Shown: one piece after another, positions 34,710-45,980 of the stretch
How the letters are laid out: each line of letters opens with the position of its first letter
Numbering within the stretch: the stretch's first letter is position 1
Assembly (NCBI GenBank): GCA_020744425.1
Contig: JAGMUV010000008.1
Coordinates: 1,984,001-2,048,000 of the forward strand
DNA length: 64,000 bases
Reading direction: 5' to 3'
DNA from: Dactylonectria macrodidyma
Lineage: Eukaryota > Ascomycota > Sordariomycetes > Hypocreales > Nectriaceae
The notes under the pieces: generated by a model
Databases searched by the model: none
The model's input: the letters and a program-made list of their open reading frames with translations, nothing else
Told to the model about the DNA's origin: nothing
Program-made: the position numbers and the translations under genes

Positions 34710-37700
34710 ATGCTATCCCACCTGCGCTTTCATCGGCGAGGGCCTTCGAATCCCACCTCGCCTCTCCCCGACCAGCATCCAACTTCTCCTCCCACTTCTG
34801 TCCTCTCGCCCTATTCCTCGGATGCCTTCTCTCCCGAACTACGTCCTGTCTCCTCCAACCCCGCCGCTCAGCCGCCTACGCTGCCCCCCATCTCCCGAGT
34901 TACGTCAGCCGAATCCGACCGGGAACCTCGTCAACATGTCGATATGACGTCCCAACCGGACCCTCGGTCACCGCCGACGCGGTCGCCGTACAATGGAGAT
35001 TTCAGCTTCATAGGGGGGGTTGCCCTCAGGAAGTATCGCCGCGATATGGAAACCCAATCCGCCGAAACCACAGACCCGAATAGAGGGACTTCTCAGTCAA
35101 CAATGGCCCCCGTCAATCTGCCGGCGCCTTCGAGGCCACCGCCCCAACCCGTGAGGAATAGCAAACCGCCAGCTTCTTTCAGTACGCCTACAGAACTCCA
35201 CAACTCGACAGCCGCCCCGACAGGACGTCGTCCAGCTGGCACCCGCCTCCATACCGACCTACCCACTATTACCACAACAACCAGCGCCAGCGAGATTCCC
35301 AAGCCCAAAAAGGGATTGCCATTCCTGAAGAACCCTATGTCGACATTATTAATGAGGAGGAAGACGAATCAAAAGGTTCCTAACCTTGTTCCTCTCCCAC
35401 TCAACAACCGCCCGGAGGAGCCCATGTATGACCCTCGTATCAAGGGCACACGAGTTCACGATTTCAGTGCGCCCAGACCCAAAAGGGTCTTTCCCACCGC
35501 CAAAGATCCCGCCTACGTACTCTCTTCACCTCATTCTAGCACTCTGCCAGAGCTAGAGAAATTCTCAAGCACACTGGTTTCCCCGGTCGACGGTGCACAG
35601 CCTTCAGACACGAGCCAACGCAACCCAAGCAATGCCTCAGGGTCTGTGTATTCGCAAGACTCGCAGACCACCGTAAGCAACAAGTCTGATATGATTAATG
35701 GAACTGCAAATGCAGTCTTGCCTCCCCCTCAACATGCTCCACCAGTTCCGCCAAAGAACGACGCACCAATTTCAGTCCAACCAAGGTCATCTCAAGCATC
35801 CCGTCTTATCGACGATGCCAATTCAGTGTACTCCAAATCATCTACACGTATCGCACGTTCGAGAGGGCCCTCAATGTCCGGAAAAGACGGACCATCTGCA
35901 TTACCACGTCACATGAAGAGTACATCGTCAAGGTTCAGCTTCGATATGGTCGGGGCCGCAAAGCAGGAGAAGCTTCTTGAAGACAGACATCGCCAGCGAG
36001 AGTTGGAGAAGCAGACGACTGAACCAGACCTCCCAACCGATCGAGACTCTCGATTTGACGATTTTGATGAAGATGCGTTTGACTATGATGCCATGATGGA
36101 TGATGACGGATACTTTGAGGAGGAAATCAATATGGTGGGCGATGATATGGATGATTTCGGCGGTCTTAACGATGGCCTGGAACTCAACAATGGCCTAGAA
36201 CCCGACGATGGTTTCAACCCCGACGAGGGCTTTGATCCTTATGATGGCCCAGACCCCGACGATGACCAGGAGAACTTCTCGGGCTTTGTCTTCCAGCGTT
36301 CCAATCCGACTTCATCTTTGACAAGCCCGCATAGTGCTGGATTCGCTGCAACGCCACGGGATACAGAAGGAAATGCTATTGGCTATGCCATGACCAGCCC
36401 AGGTTTTCCCAACTCTCTGTCTCCCAACCTCCTTTCGCCCCATATGCTTAGTTCCGACCCTCAAACCGCTGGGTTAGGAATCCAAGGCCTCGACCTCCCG
36501 GCATCTCACACACTCGAGAACGAGGCTGCATTCCAGCAAAATCAGCAACTCTTCCCTGCCGGTATATCCCCTCTCGGAAAGGAGGATGATCCCGATTGCG
36601 ACAACGAAATGCAGAGATACGAAAATCAGGAGTTCGCTGAGGATCTCGCTGCTCCTCCAGAATGGGACGACACCCCTTTCGATGAATCCATTTTTGACAA
36701 CAATGACACTGATCAGTTCGGACGACCAATTGCGGGGGCATTTGCACAGGCACAAGAGGATAGGCGTGCATTCCTACAAGATGCACAAAAGCGGGAATCC
36801 GACGACATTACGTCTCGATTTTCTGCACATTCAGGCGTTTCTCAGTCAACCGCCCATACTTCATTGAGTGTCAACGGTCAGAAAGCGGGCGACGAAGAAC
36901 AAACTGGAGAAAGCACCCAGTCGCTGCATTCACCAGAGGATCCAGCCACATCTCAAAGTGAAAACCCCAGCAGTGACCCAGTGGCTGCCTACCAAGCTGC
37001 TCTCGCTGCAGCTGCCAACGAAGCTGCTCTCTCGGGCAAATTCCAGCGCACCTCGTCCCCTCGGTTGGATGAAACTCCCTCTACTGAAATGGATCAATCG
37101 CCAAACACCCCTGGCCGGGAAGCCTCCTATGAGGATGATTACGATTACGACGACGGATACTCTTACGAGAACATGGCTGATTTCGAACTTGACGATGATG
37201 CCATCATTGCGGAAGCAAATGCCAGTGCCTTGGCCAATGATTCAGATGGGTGGTACGGCCAGGAGTTTGGCTTTTATTCCGCGCCGACTAGTCAACAGTA
37301 CGGATCACACAATTCAAATCCATCCACGGAATACGAGTTCGCCAATGGCGGGTTCTTTGGGCCTAAGGGGAGCCTCGATCGTTCCACGAGTGGACGCATG
37401 GTCTCTCGGGAACCTAACCTTACGCCCATCACGGAACGGTCCGAATACTCGAACCGCAACTCAATAATGAGCCTCAACATGCCCGGCTTCAGTTCAGGGA
37501 CGCCTATCCAAAGCCCAGGTCTCGCGCAGCTTGCTCTCCTAGGCGATCGTGGCGACGAGATGAGCCTGTCCGCTCTTCTTCGACTACGATCCAAGGCTTG
37601 GGGCAGTTCTCAGGTCAGCCTGGCCTCCAGTCAGGGCTCTCCCCGGTCAGAGAGGGGAGACGGACCTGCCTCGCCTTGGGCAGGCACATTCTCAAGCCCG

Positions 37701-38198
37701 ACTACTTACCACGCTCGGAAGAATTCGGTTCTTTCCGTCGTTAGCCAGGACTCCGAGGACAATGGCAGCATATCTGGTAGTCCCACGCTGACAGGAGGCA
37801 TCCCTGGCTTTACGTCTCCCCCGCCACCTGTTCCGTCTTTGATGGGGCATGGTGTCAACTCATTAGATACTACGGGAGCTCCACATTGGAACACAATGGC
37901 AAGCCCACACCAATTAGATACTGTGGTCTCACCAGTCACAGACTCGGTCGATACCCCATTCTCTGCATCCGGGATGAGTCCTCTTGAACGGCGAAAGAGC
38001 TCTGAGAGTCTAGGCTCCAACGGTGCTGCTAAACAACTCGGCAAGGGACATCGGCACAAGGGATCAGCCGACAGTATATCGTACACCAAAGAAGAGGAGG
38101 ACAGTGGGGCGACTCGCTGGGTTTTGGAGCGTCGCCGAACCGGCGAGTCAGGACAAGAGATCCTTGAGCGACAATTCGTCGAAGGCGGGCGGATATAG
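34710..38198 (+). CDS. Large disordered protein, conserved-looking, function unknown
   Basis: This is a single exon of 1162 residues, with the start ATG just after an in-frame TAG. I do not recognise a catalytic domain. The composition is Ser/Pro/Thr-rich with short ordered islands: the N-terminus MLSHLRFHRRGPSNP, GDFSFIGGVALRKYRRDMET, a basic patch KKGLPFLKNPMSTLLMRRK, MYDPRIKGTRVHDFSAPRP, and SSRFSFDMVGAAKQEKLLEDRHRQRELEK (one helix). An acidic region follows, with hexapeptide repeats of the type DGLEPD/EGFDPY between about residues 480 and 520. Further acidic patches (DDYDYDDGYSYENM) and many SP/TP sites suggest a phospho-regulated scaffold in signalling, polarity or septation; that is inference. 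The C-terminus KEEEDSGATRWVLERRRTGE looks ordered and conserved. Confidence 0.8.
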   Translation: MLSHLRFHRRGPSNPTSPLPDQHPTSPPTSVLSPYSSDAFSPELRPVSSNPAAQPPTLPPISRVTSAESDREPRQHVDMTSQPDPRSPPTRSPYNGDFSFIGGVALRKYRRDMETQSAETTDPNRGTSQSTMAPVNLPAPSRPPPQPVRNSKPPASFSTPTELHNSTAAPTGRRPAGTRLHTDLPTITTTTSASEIPKPKKGLPFLKNPMSTLLMRRKTNQKVPNLVPLPLNNRPEEPMYDPRIKGTRVHDFSAPRPKRVFPTAKDPAYVLSSPHSSTLPELEKFSSTLVSPVDGAQPSDTSQRNPSNASGSVYSQDSQTTVSNKSDMINGTANAVLPPPQHAPPVPPKNDAPISVQPRSSQASRLIDDANSVYSKSSTRIARSRGPSMSGKDGPSALPRHMKSTSSRFSFDMVGAAKQEKLLEDRHRQRELEKQTTEPDLPTDRDSRFDDFDEDAFDYDAMMDDDGYFEEEINMVGDDMDDFGGLNDGLELNNGLEPDDGFNPDEGFDPYDGPDPDDDQENFSGFVFQRSNPTSSLTSPHSAGFAATPRDTEGNAIGYAMTSPGFPNSLSPNLLSPHMLSSDPQTAGLGIQGLDLPASHTLENEAAFQQNQQLFPAGISPLGKEDDPDCDNEMQRYENQEFAEDLAAPPEWDDTPFDESIFDNNDTDQFGRPIAGAFAQAQEDRRAFLQDAQKRESDDITSRFSAHSGVSQSTAHTSLSVNGQKAGDEEQTGESTQSLHSPEDPATSQSENPSSDPVAAYQAALAAAANEAALSGKFQRTSSPRLDETPSTEMDQSPNTPGREASYEDDYDYDDGYSYENMADFELDDDAIIAEANASALANDSDGWYGQEFGFYSAPTSQQYGSHNSNPSTEYEFANGGFFGPKGSLDRSTSGRMVSREPNLTPITERSEYSNRNSIMSLNMPGFSSGTPIQSPGLAQLALLGDRGDEMSLSALLRLRSKAWGSSQVSLASSQGSPRSERGDGPASPWAGTFSSPTTYHARKNSVLSVVSQDSEDNGSISGSPTLTGGIPGFTSPPPPVPSLMGHGVNSLDTTGAPHWNTMASPHQLDTVVSPVTDSVDTPFSASGMSPLERRKSSESLGSNGAAKQLGKGHRHKGSADSISYTKEEEDSGATRWVLERRRTGESGQEILERQFVEGGRI
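36160..36275 (+). repeat. Acidic hexapeptide coding repeat
   Basis: Consecutive 18-base units encode NDGLEL, NNGLEP, DDGFNP, DEGFDP, YDGPDP and DDDQEN within the large disordered protein. The pattern is x-(D/N/E)-G-(L/F/P)-x-P. Confidence 0.65.
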
Positions 38199-38924
38199 TG
38201 CTTCGCCCACTGCCATTGGATGAGTTATGAATAATTGGTAATTACAACATCGCCAATATACTTTACACGGTAGGGAGGAGTTTGTGATTTGGGACGGCAT
38301 TTATATATCTTGTACGTAAGTTGCCCATGCTCTACTGCATTGGCTCTGGTACATTTTCCTTCTTCTAGACGAACTGCTGTTAGGTGCAAACTTGGGTCGA
38401 AAAGTTGGGTTGGTGTTGGGATCATGTCTAGGAACTCTTGGATAAATGGTGGAGTGGAAAACGTCACAGTGATTCTTCAATCCTGTAAGAGCTCAGGAAT
38501 CGTAACCAATTGACGAGAATCGGATAATGAGAACCATTGATACAATACGAAAACCCCATCCCTTTGCAGTTCAAAGATCCCAAGTGAGGGGATTCCTTAT
38601 GATGTGAACTCGCGCGGGTTAAGGAAGGAGCAGCCGATACCTATAGGTGCTCTTTCATGTATCGAGGCCAAGCGTCGCCAGAGGCATCTACATCATTCCT
38701 GTATCTTGCCTTGGCGCTGATGAGGAAGTAGAGACTGTGCCTACTACTAAAAGGTAAACTACAGATAGCTATCCGTGCTTCCAAGACGGAATGCACGACA
38801 ACTTTCCTCAAACATCACCGTGACGGCGCCATCTTGGAGCAACTTTGGAACACACTCCTTTGCTTTTTCTCTTTGGTCGCATCTCCTGGTGCATTTTGGT
38901 CGAAACGTGAAGATCCTTTTCGCC
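38199..38924. other. Intergenic, promoter of the arylsulfotransferase gene
   Basis: The frame at 38925 is open upstream to a GTG at 38775, but that extension has no signal-peptide character. No separate gene is seen. Confidence 0.5.
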
Positions 38925-40765
38925 ATGCACACTCGATTTGTTTTGCTGGCTGCAGCCTCATTCATGGACGCTGGCCTGGTCTTTGCTGACAAGCCTTTCT
39001 TCGACGATCTCGATGGGTTCAATCGGGGGCTGGCCGGTCCCTTCCCCAATCAAACATTCCACTCCAGCGATGTAGTTGCCCCACTCTTCCAAGTCAATGC
39101 CTTCAAGCCTGATCTCGTCGATAACACTGGTTACATCTTCCTGACCGCGGAGTTTGGTGGGAAAGGGGGTCCACTCATCTTCTCCAGCAAGGATCTAAGC
39201 CTTGTTTATGCTGACCTCAACTACTCGCGGAGCTTCGACGCTCGCGCCCAAGAGCGTGATGGCTTCATGTATCTCACATTTATCGAAAATGGGGACTGTC
39301 ATGTCCTCAATGACTCTTATGAAAAGCAATTCACGGTTACAGCCAAGGGTCTGGGGAGAACCACTAGGGCCGATCTTCACGAGTTTCAGTTCACCGACCA
39401 AGGAACCGCCATCGTATCTGTGTACCAGGACATCAAATACAACTTAACTGCGCTGGGTGCTGAGGATGATGGCCTCTTGACCGATGCGGTTTTTGAAGAA
39501 GTTGAACTCGAAACCAACCAGGTCCTCAATCTTTGGAGAGCTTCGAATCACTTCCCCCTTAGCGACACGCTTGTCAAGTACGGCCCTAACAAGGGCTTCA
39601 TGGGCTCAGACGGCTTTGATTGGTTCCACATCAACAGCATTTACAAGGTATGGCTTTTCCCTCAAAAGGTCGATAAACAATTGCCTGACCAGTTCAACCA
39701 GTCCAGGTTCGGCGACTACCTCATATCGTCGCGAGCCCTTTCGATGATTGCTCTCCTCGATGGCGAAACCGGGAACCCAAAATGGGTCCTTGGAGGCAAG
39801 AATAATCAGTTCAAGGACCTCAGTGGTGGCAATGCGACCAAGTTTGCAAACCAGCACAACGCGCGGTTCGTCCAACGAAACGAGAGCCGAATCAGCTTCT
39901 TCGACAACCACGTCCTAGAGACTGGGCCATGTCACCACAGCAACTGTTCCAGAGGTGTGATAGTGGAACTCGATTATGAAGCCATGACAGTTCGACTTCT
40001 AGATGAGTTTTACCACCCTCAAAAGGTTTCTTCTGGGTCTGAGGGCAGCGTCCAAGCCCTGAGAAACGGAAACTTTCTAGTGGGCTGGGGTTTGAACCCA
40101 GGGTTCACAGAACACCTTCCCAACGGAACGGTAGTGATGGATGTCCAGCGAGGCCCTTTCACGAGTGTCACCAGGTTCGAGCCTAACCTAAACCTGACGG
40201 TATATCGGGCTTGGAAAATGAATTGGGTTGGGCGGCCTCAATGGGGGCCTAATGTCGCGTCGACGTCACGGTTCAATATGACGGCTAACGCCACTGTGCA
40301 TGTCTCCTAGAACGGGAACACGGAGGTCGACAACTGGGAAGTAGTACGTCTCAAAACAGTTCGTCAACACCCACTGATACTAACATGTTATCGCAGTATG
40401 CTAGCAACGACCCGGCCAACATCACCGCCTCGCACCGACAAGTAGGCAAGTCAACCCGCATGGGTTTTGAAACAACCATTATGCTAGATGGGAAGCGCAT
40501 TCCAAGATACGTCAAAGCATTCGCGCTTGACAAGCACGGGGAGGTTCAAGGAGCCACAGCCTCAATCGACATCGTGAGTGGTAAAACACACGGAGAGAGC
40601 AGCAGCATCTGGAGGCTAGCCACGGACACGGAAAGTGAAAGTGGGGCGCGCGGCCTAGTGGAGGAGAGCAATGAAAGCGAAGAAGATGCAGCAGCCTCTT
40701 ATCGTATGTCCTTGACCTCAGTCGTAGCGCTGTTGATGACCATCATTATGTGGCACATGTTCTAG
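38925..40765 (+). pseudogene. Arylsulfotransferase-family (ASST) gene with in-frame TAG
   Basis: The fungal ASST family (PF14269) consists of secreted or lumenal beta-propeller proteins, named after bacterial arylsulfate sulfotransferases; the fungal reaction is unproven. Exons 38925-39647, 39702-40343 and 40397-40765 total 577 sense codons plus one internal TAG at 40308-40310 (codon 444). The start MHTRFVLLAAASFMDAGLVFA is a signal peptide. Family motifs include GFDWFHINSIYK, GDYLISSRALSMIALLDG, WVLGGKNNQF, NQHNARFV, NHSNCSRG-type loops and FLVGWGLNPGFTEH. The C-terminus ends in a hydrophobic segment (LTSVVALLMTIIMWHMF), a membrane or GPI-type tail. At the TAG, the residues around it (VHVS-stop-NGNTEV) correspond to the family's usual SWNG, so Trp has become stop. 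The DNA downstream is still well spliced and coding. If terminated, the protein would have 443 residues and no C-terminal anchor. A sequencing error or read-through is possible. Confidence 0.8.
39648..39701 (+). other. 54-base intron with no in-frame stop
   Basis: GTATGG...CCTGACC...CAACCAG lies between INSIYK and SRFGDY. Removing it restores the family spacing; keeping it adds 18 residues without breaking the frame. Retention is therefore tolerated in the reading frame. Confidence 0.7.
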
Positions 40766-41125
40766 GGTAGGGGAGTCGTCATTACAATCTCTCAATCTTT
40801 GGCACTGATGATTTTCGAAACAGGGTTATTTACCACATGGGGTATCGGGCTTTTTAGTTAGGTAAACGGGGATGTTAGTTGAAATTCGACATTTTAAGTC
40901 TCTTGCTTTTGAGTTTCAGCGGGTGAGATGGAGTATTCCGGTTGCTTGGAATCGCGCGGAGTGGACATGATACTTGCCTCAATGGCTTACTAAGCCCAGT
41001 CAACATCGTCAGACCCATTAGCGCTACACTTTCACCATCACCACCTACCTCAAGTTCACAACGCTGAATCGCTAAACCGGATTTCTTTGCACCCTTATTA
41101 CATATATATGTAACCCACCCTAAAA
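40766..41125. other. Intergenic
   Basis: This is the 3' side of the ASST gene and the promoter of the DnaJC28-domain gene. TATATATATG lies at 41101-41110, about 16 bases before the ATG. No gene seen. Confidence 0.5.
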
Positions 41126-42778
41126 ATGGCGCTGTCTCTGGCCCGGTCGTCAGTTGTTTGCCGGTGCTGTGTACAAGCGGCTCATCCGGCAAAAGCACTG
41201 GGAGCTGCCTCCTACTCATCACACAACTCACAATCAGCCAAGGAACAAGGCGAAGGCAAAAGCTCAGATGAACCAGAGTTAAAGGATGAGAAATCAACTC
41301 CTGTCAAGGAACCAGGCCCATTGGCTCGTCGACTAGAGGAGGCCACGGAGGAAGCCCTCTTCACCGGCGGGAGAGCTGGGCGGCGTGCCATCGAGGACGC
41401 GGGGTTTTCAAAAGAGCTCAAGGAGAAGCTACTAAGTAAGATTGCGGACGCCAATTTCAAGACTCAGTACTCAGGGGCCTTTGCCGAGGCGAATATGCCA
41501 GCGGCGGCTGGGGAGGGCACACGGCACACAGCCGCTGGGCAGCCATGGACGGGTCAGGAGCCGATGGCAGATGGAGTCTTGCGGATGCTGGACGATGCCA
41601 AGAAGCCCTTGGGTCCAGGCTTGCGAAGTAAGTTCCAGCCACCACCTGTGGACATGCGGTTACAAAGAGGACCGTCCAAGTCAGCTGGCGAGAAGGTGGC
41701 AACGGCAAGGGATAAAGCATCGATGTACACGGGAATGGACCTGAAGAACAAGAACGGACTTACCGAGGACGAGAGGGAGGCGTATCGACGCGAGCTGAAA
41801 GAGCGATTTTCGCCTGGATTCCGATCAATGCCCAACACAATAAGCGGGATGGCTGGACTAGCCAACGAGAGGATCGAGGACGCCATTGCCCGAGGCCAGT
41901 TTAAGAATATCCCGCGGGGCCCTGGTGTTCAGCGAGACGCACGGGCAGACAACCCATTCATTGACACGACGGAGTACATTATGAACAAGATGATCCAGCG
42001 TCAGGATTTAGTGCCACCGTGGATTGAGAAGCAACAAGAGCTGGTCAAGTCCGTGAGAATATTCCGAGGCAGGCTACGCAACGACTGGAAGAGACACGCG
42101 GCGAGAATGATTGCGTCGAAAGGAGGCTCATTACAAGAGAAGATGCGAAGGGCAGAGGCGTACGCAGCAGCAGAGCAAGTGCACAACCCAAAAGTGCAGG
42201 GCGTGGGGAAGCAGATGGGAACGACAGCGGCGGAGACATCGGACACAGTTGAGGATTCGAATAAGATTACAGCGCGGCAAACGAGTAAGGCAACCCCCAG
42301 CGAGTACGAGACCTCGACGACGCCCGCATCGAGTCCGGGGATATACTCGGAACCCCTCCCACCGCCTTTCCGGGACCCAGCTTGGGAACAGGCGGAGAAA
42401 TCATACTTGACCCTGGCGGTCGAGCAACTCAACCGGCTGACGCGGAGCTACAACCTGATGGCGCCAGACCTGGCTAAGAAGGGCTACTATTCAGTGGACA
42501 GAGAGCTGCGGGCGTGCTTCGCGGACGTAGCGCCTGAGCTGGCGAGGGAGATTCAGGTGCGGGCGCTAGGGGGGACGGTGCGGAGCCGCGGTCTGCGGGG
42601 GGGCCTTGAGGGGAGTCGTGATGGGGAGAGCAATGGGGGCGTGATTGGGGATGGAGGTGGAGACGGAGGGATCCTGAAGCACCTGTCTGGGGGGGAGAGC
42701 GTGAAGGTGCATGTGGAGGCGGAAGAGAAGGCGTTTGGGCTGAAGGAATGGTGGAGATATGTGTGGAAGAAGGACTAG
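41126..42778 (+). CDS. DnaJ homologue subfamily C member 28 domain protein (DUF1992), probably mitochondrial
   Basis: This is a single exon of 550 residues, starting at ATG 41126 in a good context (AAAAATGG). The N-terminus MALSLARSSVVCRCCVQAAH is Arg-rich without acidic residues, a likely mitochondrial presequence. The conserved domain (PF09350, DnaJ homologue C28 conserved domain) is visible from about residue 240 to 320: ANERIEDAIARGQFKNIPRG, NPFIDTTEYIMNKMIQRQ, VPPWIEKQQEL. LARRLEEATEEALFTGGRA upstream is also typical of the fungal members. The protein has no J-domain HPD motif, as usual for this group. The middle (370-415) and the Gly-rich stretch near 505 look disordered. The biochemical role is not established. 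Confidence 0.85.
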   Translation: MALSLARSSVVCRCCVQAAHPAKALGAASYSSHNSQSAKEQGEGKSSDEPELKDEKSTPVKEPGPLARRLEEATEEALFTGGRAGRRAIEDAGFSKELKEKLLSKIADANFKTQYSGAFAEANMPAAAGEGTRHTAAGQPWTGQEPMADGVLRMLDDAKKPLGPGLRSKFQPPPVDMRLQRGPSKSAGEKVATARDKASMYTGMDLKNKNGLTEDEREAYRRELKERFSPGFRSMPNTISGMAGLANERIEDAIARGQFKNIPRGPGVQRDARADNPFIDTTEYIMNKMIQRQDLVPPWIEKQQELVKSVRIFRGRLRNDWKRHAARMIASKGGSLQEKMRRAEAYAAAEQVHNPKVQGVGKQMGTTAAETSDTVEDSNKITARQTSKATPSEYETSTTPASSPGIYSEPLPPPFRDPAWEQAEKSYLTLAVEQLNRLTRSYNLMAPDLAKKGYYSVDRELRACFADVAPELAREIQVRALGGTVRSRGLRGGLEGSRDGESNGGVIGDGGGDGGILKHLSGGESVKVHVEAEEKAFGLKEWWRYVWKKD

Positions 42779-45700
42779 AATCGGTTAATGAGTTGCCGGC
42801 TCATTGTATGATACTGTGTATGTGTGTTTTTATGGTGTTGATGTCATATACGATTAAGGAGTCTGTAGGGTAGATCTACGTACTGTCATATTCTACATGT
42901 CATATCTTACAACTGACTGGGCACGACCCTGTTCCTGCAATGCTGCAGAAGGGATTATTCCCCAGCTTACCATTCTCTTGGGAACATTTCTGGGGAAAAA
43001 CGTTGACAAAGTCTTGCACACCCATTCGTCCGACAGTTGCCGAGACGCCCCATCGGTGCCTGGCCCACGTGTTTATCAAAAAGATCCCCAACATGTAGGA
43101 AAACCCAACCCGTCAACGGGCAATAATTCAAATATCCAGGGATTGGATGATTTCGGGGGCCGCTTGTCAGGAGAGCCACGGCCAGCCGTCGGAGAGAAGG
43201 CCGTAGATGTAAGTTGCAGTTTGCGTCGCATCAGATGTGTAGCGCGAAATCAGCTGACAACCATGCCAGATCGGGTTCACCCACCCCTCATTCTCAGTGG
43301 TGTTTTTTCTTGGCCGGTGGTGTCCTCGTGATGGCCTCGAACGACGGGAGAAGCAGAGAACCCTTACGTAGTACGGCAATCACGGTTGGCTTGCGTCCTT
43401 TGGGATAGGGCCTGTAGTCATGATCCCTGATGCGTGTGAGTGATACTGGGGGGCCAGGGTTGATGGCTTTCCCCGGCTCAACCCTCCAAGCTCCCCACCT
43501 GCATCTCCACCTCCAACCTGAGCTAACATCCACTTCCCTTCTTCTCCTCCTCCGCCTTTTTTTTCTTTCTTCCCTGGTTCCCCCAGACCATTCTCGTGTA
43601 CGTTTTGGCTGTGATTACGGAGTACCCCGCGCGGAGAAGGTTTGGTTGGTTGGATCCCCCGGTACCATGCCGTTTAGAGCGGGGACCCGCGGACTCATTA
43701 GTTGCTCAGCTCAGTTAGGCTGGACGCTATGGGAGATCCTTGCATACAATGAGCTTTTTTGGCACTTCGGTGAGCATCCCGAGAAATTGAAAAAGAGCAT
43801 TTTACTCGAGAAGAAGACTAGCGATTCTCATTAGTGAGCAGATGCTCCGTCGTGGAGGAATAACGCAAAGAAATTTCGTATCGGAAAACTTCCGGTGGCC
43901 CTGGCGTTGCGTTGTGTTAGTCGAGTATGCGTCGCCTTGGCGAGGGCACGCAACAGGGGCTACCCCAACCGTGGATGGACCAGAAAACAGGCCATGATTT
44001 GTGTGTATCAGAATCTCCGAGAGTAGGACGACTTTTGGGACCTTTCATTCAGTCATACTGGGCAGTTCATTGTGCCTGGCCTTCGTAGTATTCCTGAAAG
44101 ATGGTGGGCTTGATCTTGTTTCGGATAATGATTGACGATGTGCCATCCCCCGCGCACCGTCCAGGCTGCTGTCAACACCAGAGTTAAAGGGCCGATAATT
44201 TAGCTTTTTGAGGGAACTAGAATAGCGCATCTGGAAAGGAAGAATAGCGCTCAATAGAAACCGAGGCGAACCGGAACAAGCAAATAAGCAGTTCAACCAC
44301 GGCCTTGGAACTGCCGTCGATATTCGGGCTTCTCACCGGTGGCGTCCCCCCTTCCCCTCTCCGCCGCCCTCAGGCACGCGGAGCAAGCCACTAAGCGGGA
44401 TCAAGATTGATCGAGGCGCCTTCTTTTTCTTTTTGCTAAGCCAGATGGTGCAGATTAGGCGACTAAAGGAAGGGTATGGCGCGAGGCGCAGCGGCAGAGC
44501 CGCAACTTACGTCGGTCCGCGTTCATCTCCAAGTCGCTGCCCCAAGAGTTCCAATCTCTCCAAGTCGGGGAAGGGTCTGAGTGGGGGAAGAGGAGGAGGG
44601 GAAAAGAAGGGATATTATGTGTATTTGGAGGATCTACACTTTAATCGACGAGAAGGGTCTGACGTGGATGAGCCTATCGATGATTCGTATTTTCTGATGG
44701 ATGCTCGCATTTTCGCACATGCCACCCACCTTCCTCCTTCTACTTTGGCCCCCCTGGCCGTGAAGATGGTGTTGAGGTGGTAACAAGAGTGTGAAGGTTT
44801 CCTTCCCTCCCTCCCATGATGCATCTCCACTTTGGAGTTTCCCAGTCGGGGCAAGGACAGGCTACAGCGGAGAAAGAGCCATGTTGACTTGTTCGAAGCC
44901 TAGCGCGCTCCTTCCCCACATGGGTCGGGGCAATTCCAGCCCTCGGCCATGCGAGAGCAGGCAGGCGCAACGCGGAGAGTCATGAACTCGTGCGGGCCCC
45001 GCGCTGAAATCACCAATCATCGTATTGCCATCACTCATCCTGCTCCCCACCTAAACCGGGCTCGTCCTCACTTTCTCATGTCTCTTGATCGCCCTTTTAC
45101 CCATCGCAACGCCGATACTACACTGCACTACGCTCCCAAGTCTCCTTACCCCGGCTCCCCCAGCCAGTTCAACCATGTCGTCTTGCCCGGACCCTGGCCC
45201 AAACTGGGGCTAGCAGCCAGCACGCCCAATCCCTTCCAATCCTCTCCATGGCACAGTTCGCCCCAGTGTCGCCCAACAGTCGCCTCCCCCGCGGCCCTGA
45301 CCTAGGGGAACTAGACCCCCTACGGCTATCAAACGCGTTTCTCTGCCCATGCCCGCGGCCGCTGTCGAAGTCATCGTCTCGTGGTCAAATCTCCAGCGGC
45401 CACACTAACGGGTGCCAACCCGATGCTTGGCATGCGATGGCACGGCATGGCATGGGCCTGAGCCATGTTTCCTAACCCACCTCGCCGACTATCAGCGTCT
45501 TTTCTTCTCGGCCCCTCGTTCGTTGACCTCCCCCACCCACTGCCGGGCTCGTCAAACGCATTTGCCGAAGTTGGTGTCGTTGGATAAGTATAAAGCAACC
45601 GCCCTGGATCCCCATCTTGGTCGATTCCCTCCCCTACCCCAACTCCATCACACTCTTCTCTCATCTTCACCACAAACCTCTCAATTCCCCTTGGGGATCC

Positions 45701-45980
45701 TGCCGCAGTCTGCAACTCGCTTTGCTCCTGCTGCTGCTTCGTGGATTCTTTGCTAAGTGTGCTTTAAGTAGTACACTGCGAGAATCAATTTCCTTCGGTG
45801 TAGCCGTCGAGAGGCCGAACAAGTGTGACGTCCGTTGGGTGGGGACAATTTAGATCAAGAAAACCCCACACCAGCCCGAGTCACAATTCTCCAATCTCTC
45901 CGTCCTCCACCCTCCTGAGTCCTCCCCAATCCCGTCAGACTCAATTGCGCTCTCACGCAGTTCTCTGATCAGCCGCAATC
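42779..45980. other. 3.2 kb intergenic block with the transporter promoter
   Basis: No gene I can support. The frame at 43430-43834 (134 codons) and that at 44433-44783 have no recognisable content. CT-rich DNA at about 45889-45930 before 45981 fits a fungal leader for the sugar transporter. Confidence 0.4.

Noticed and set aside
43690..43750. tRNA-like D-arm (GCTCAGTTAGGCTGGAC)
   Set aside because: No matching acceptor stem, anticodon arm or T-arm could be found around it.
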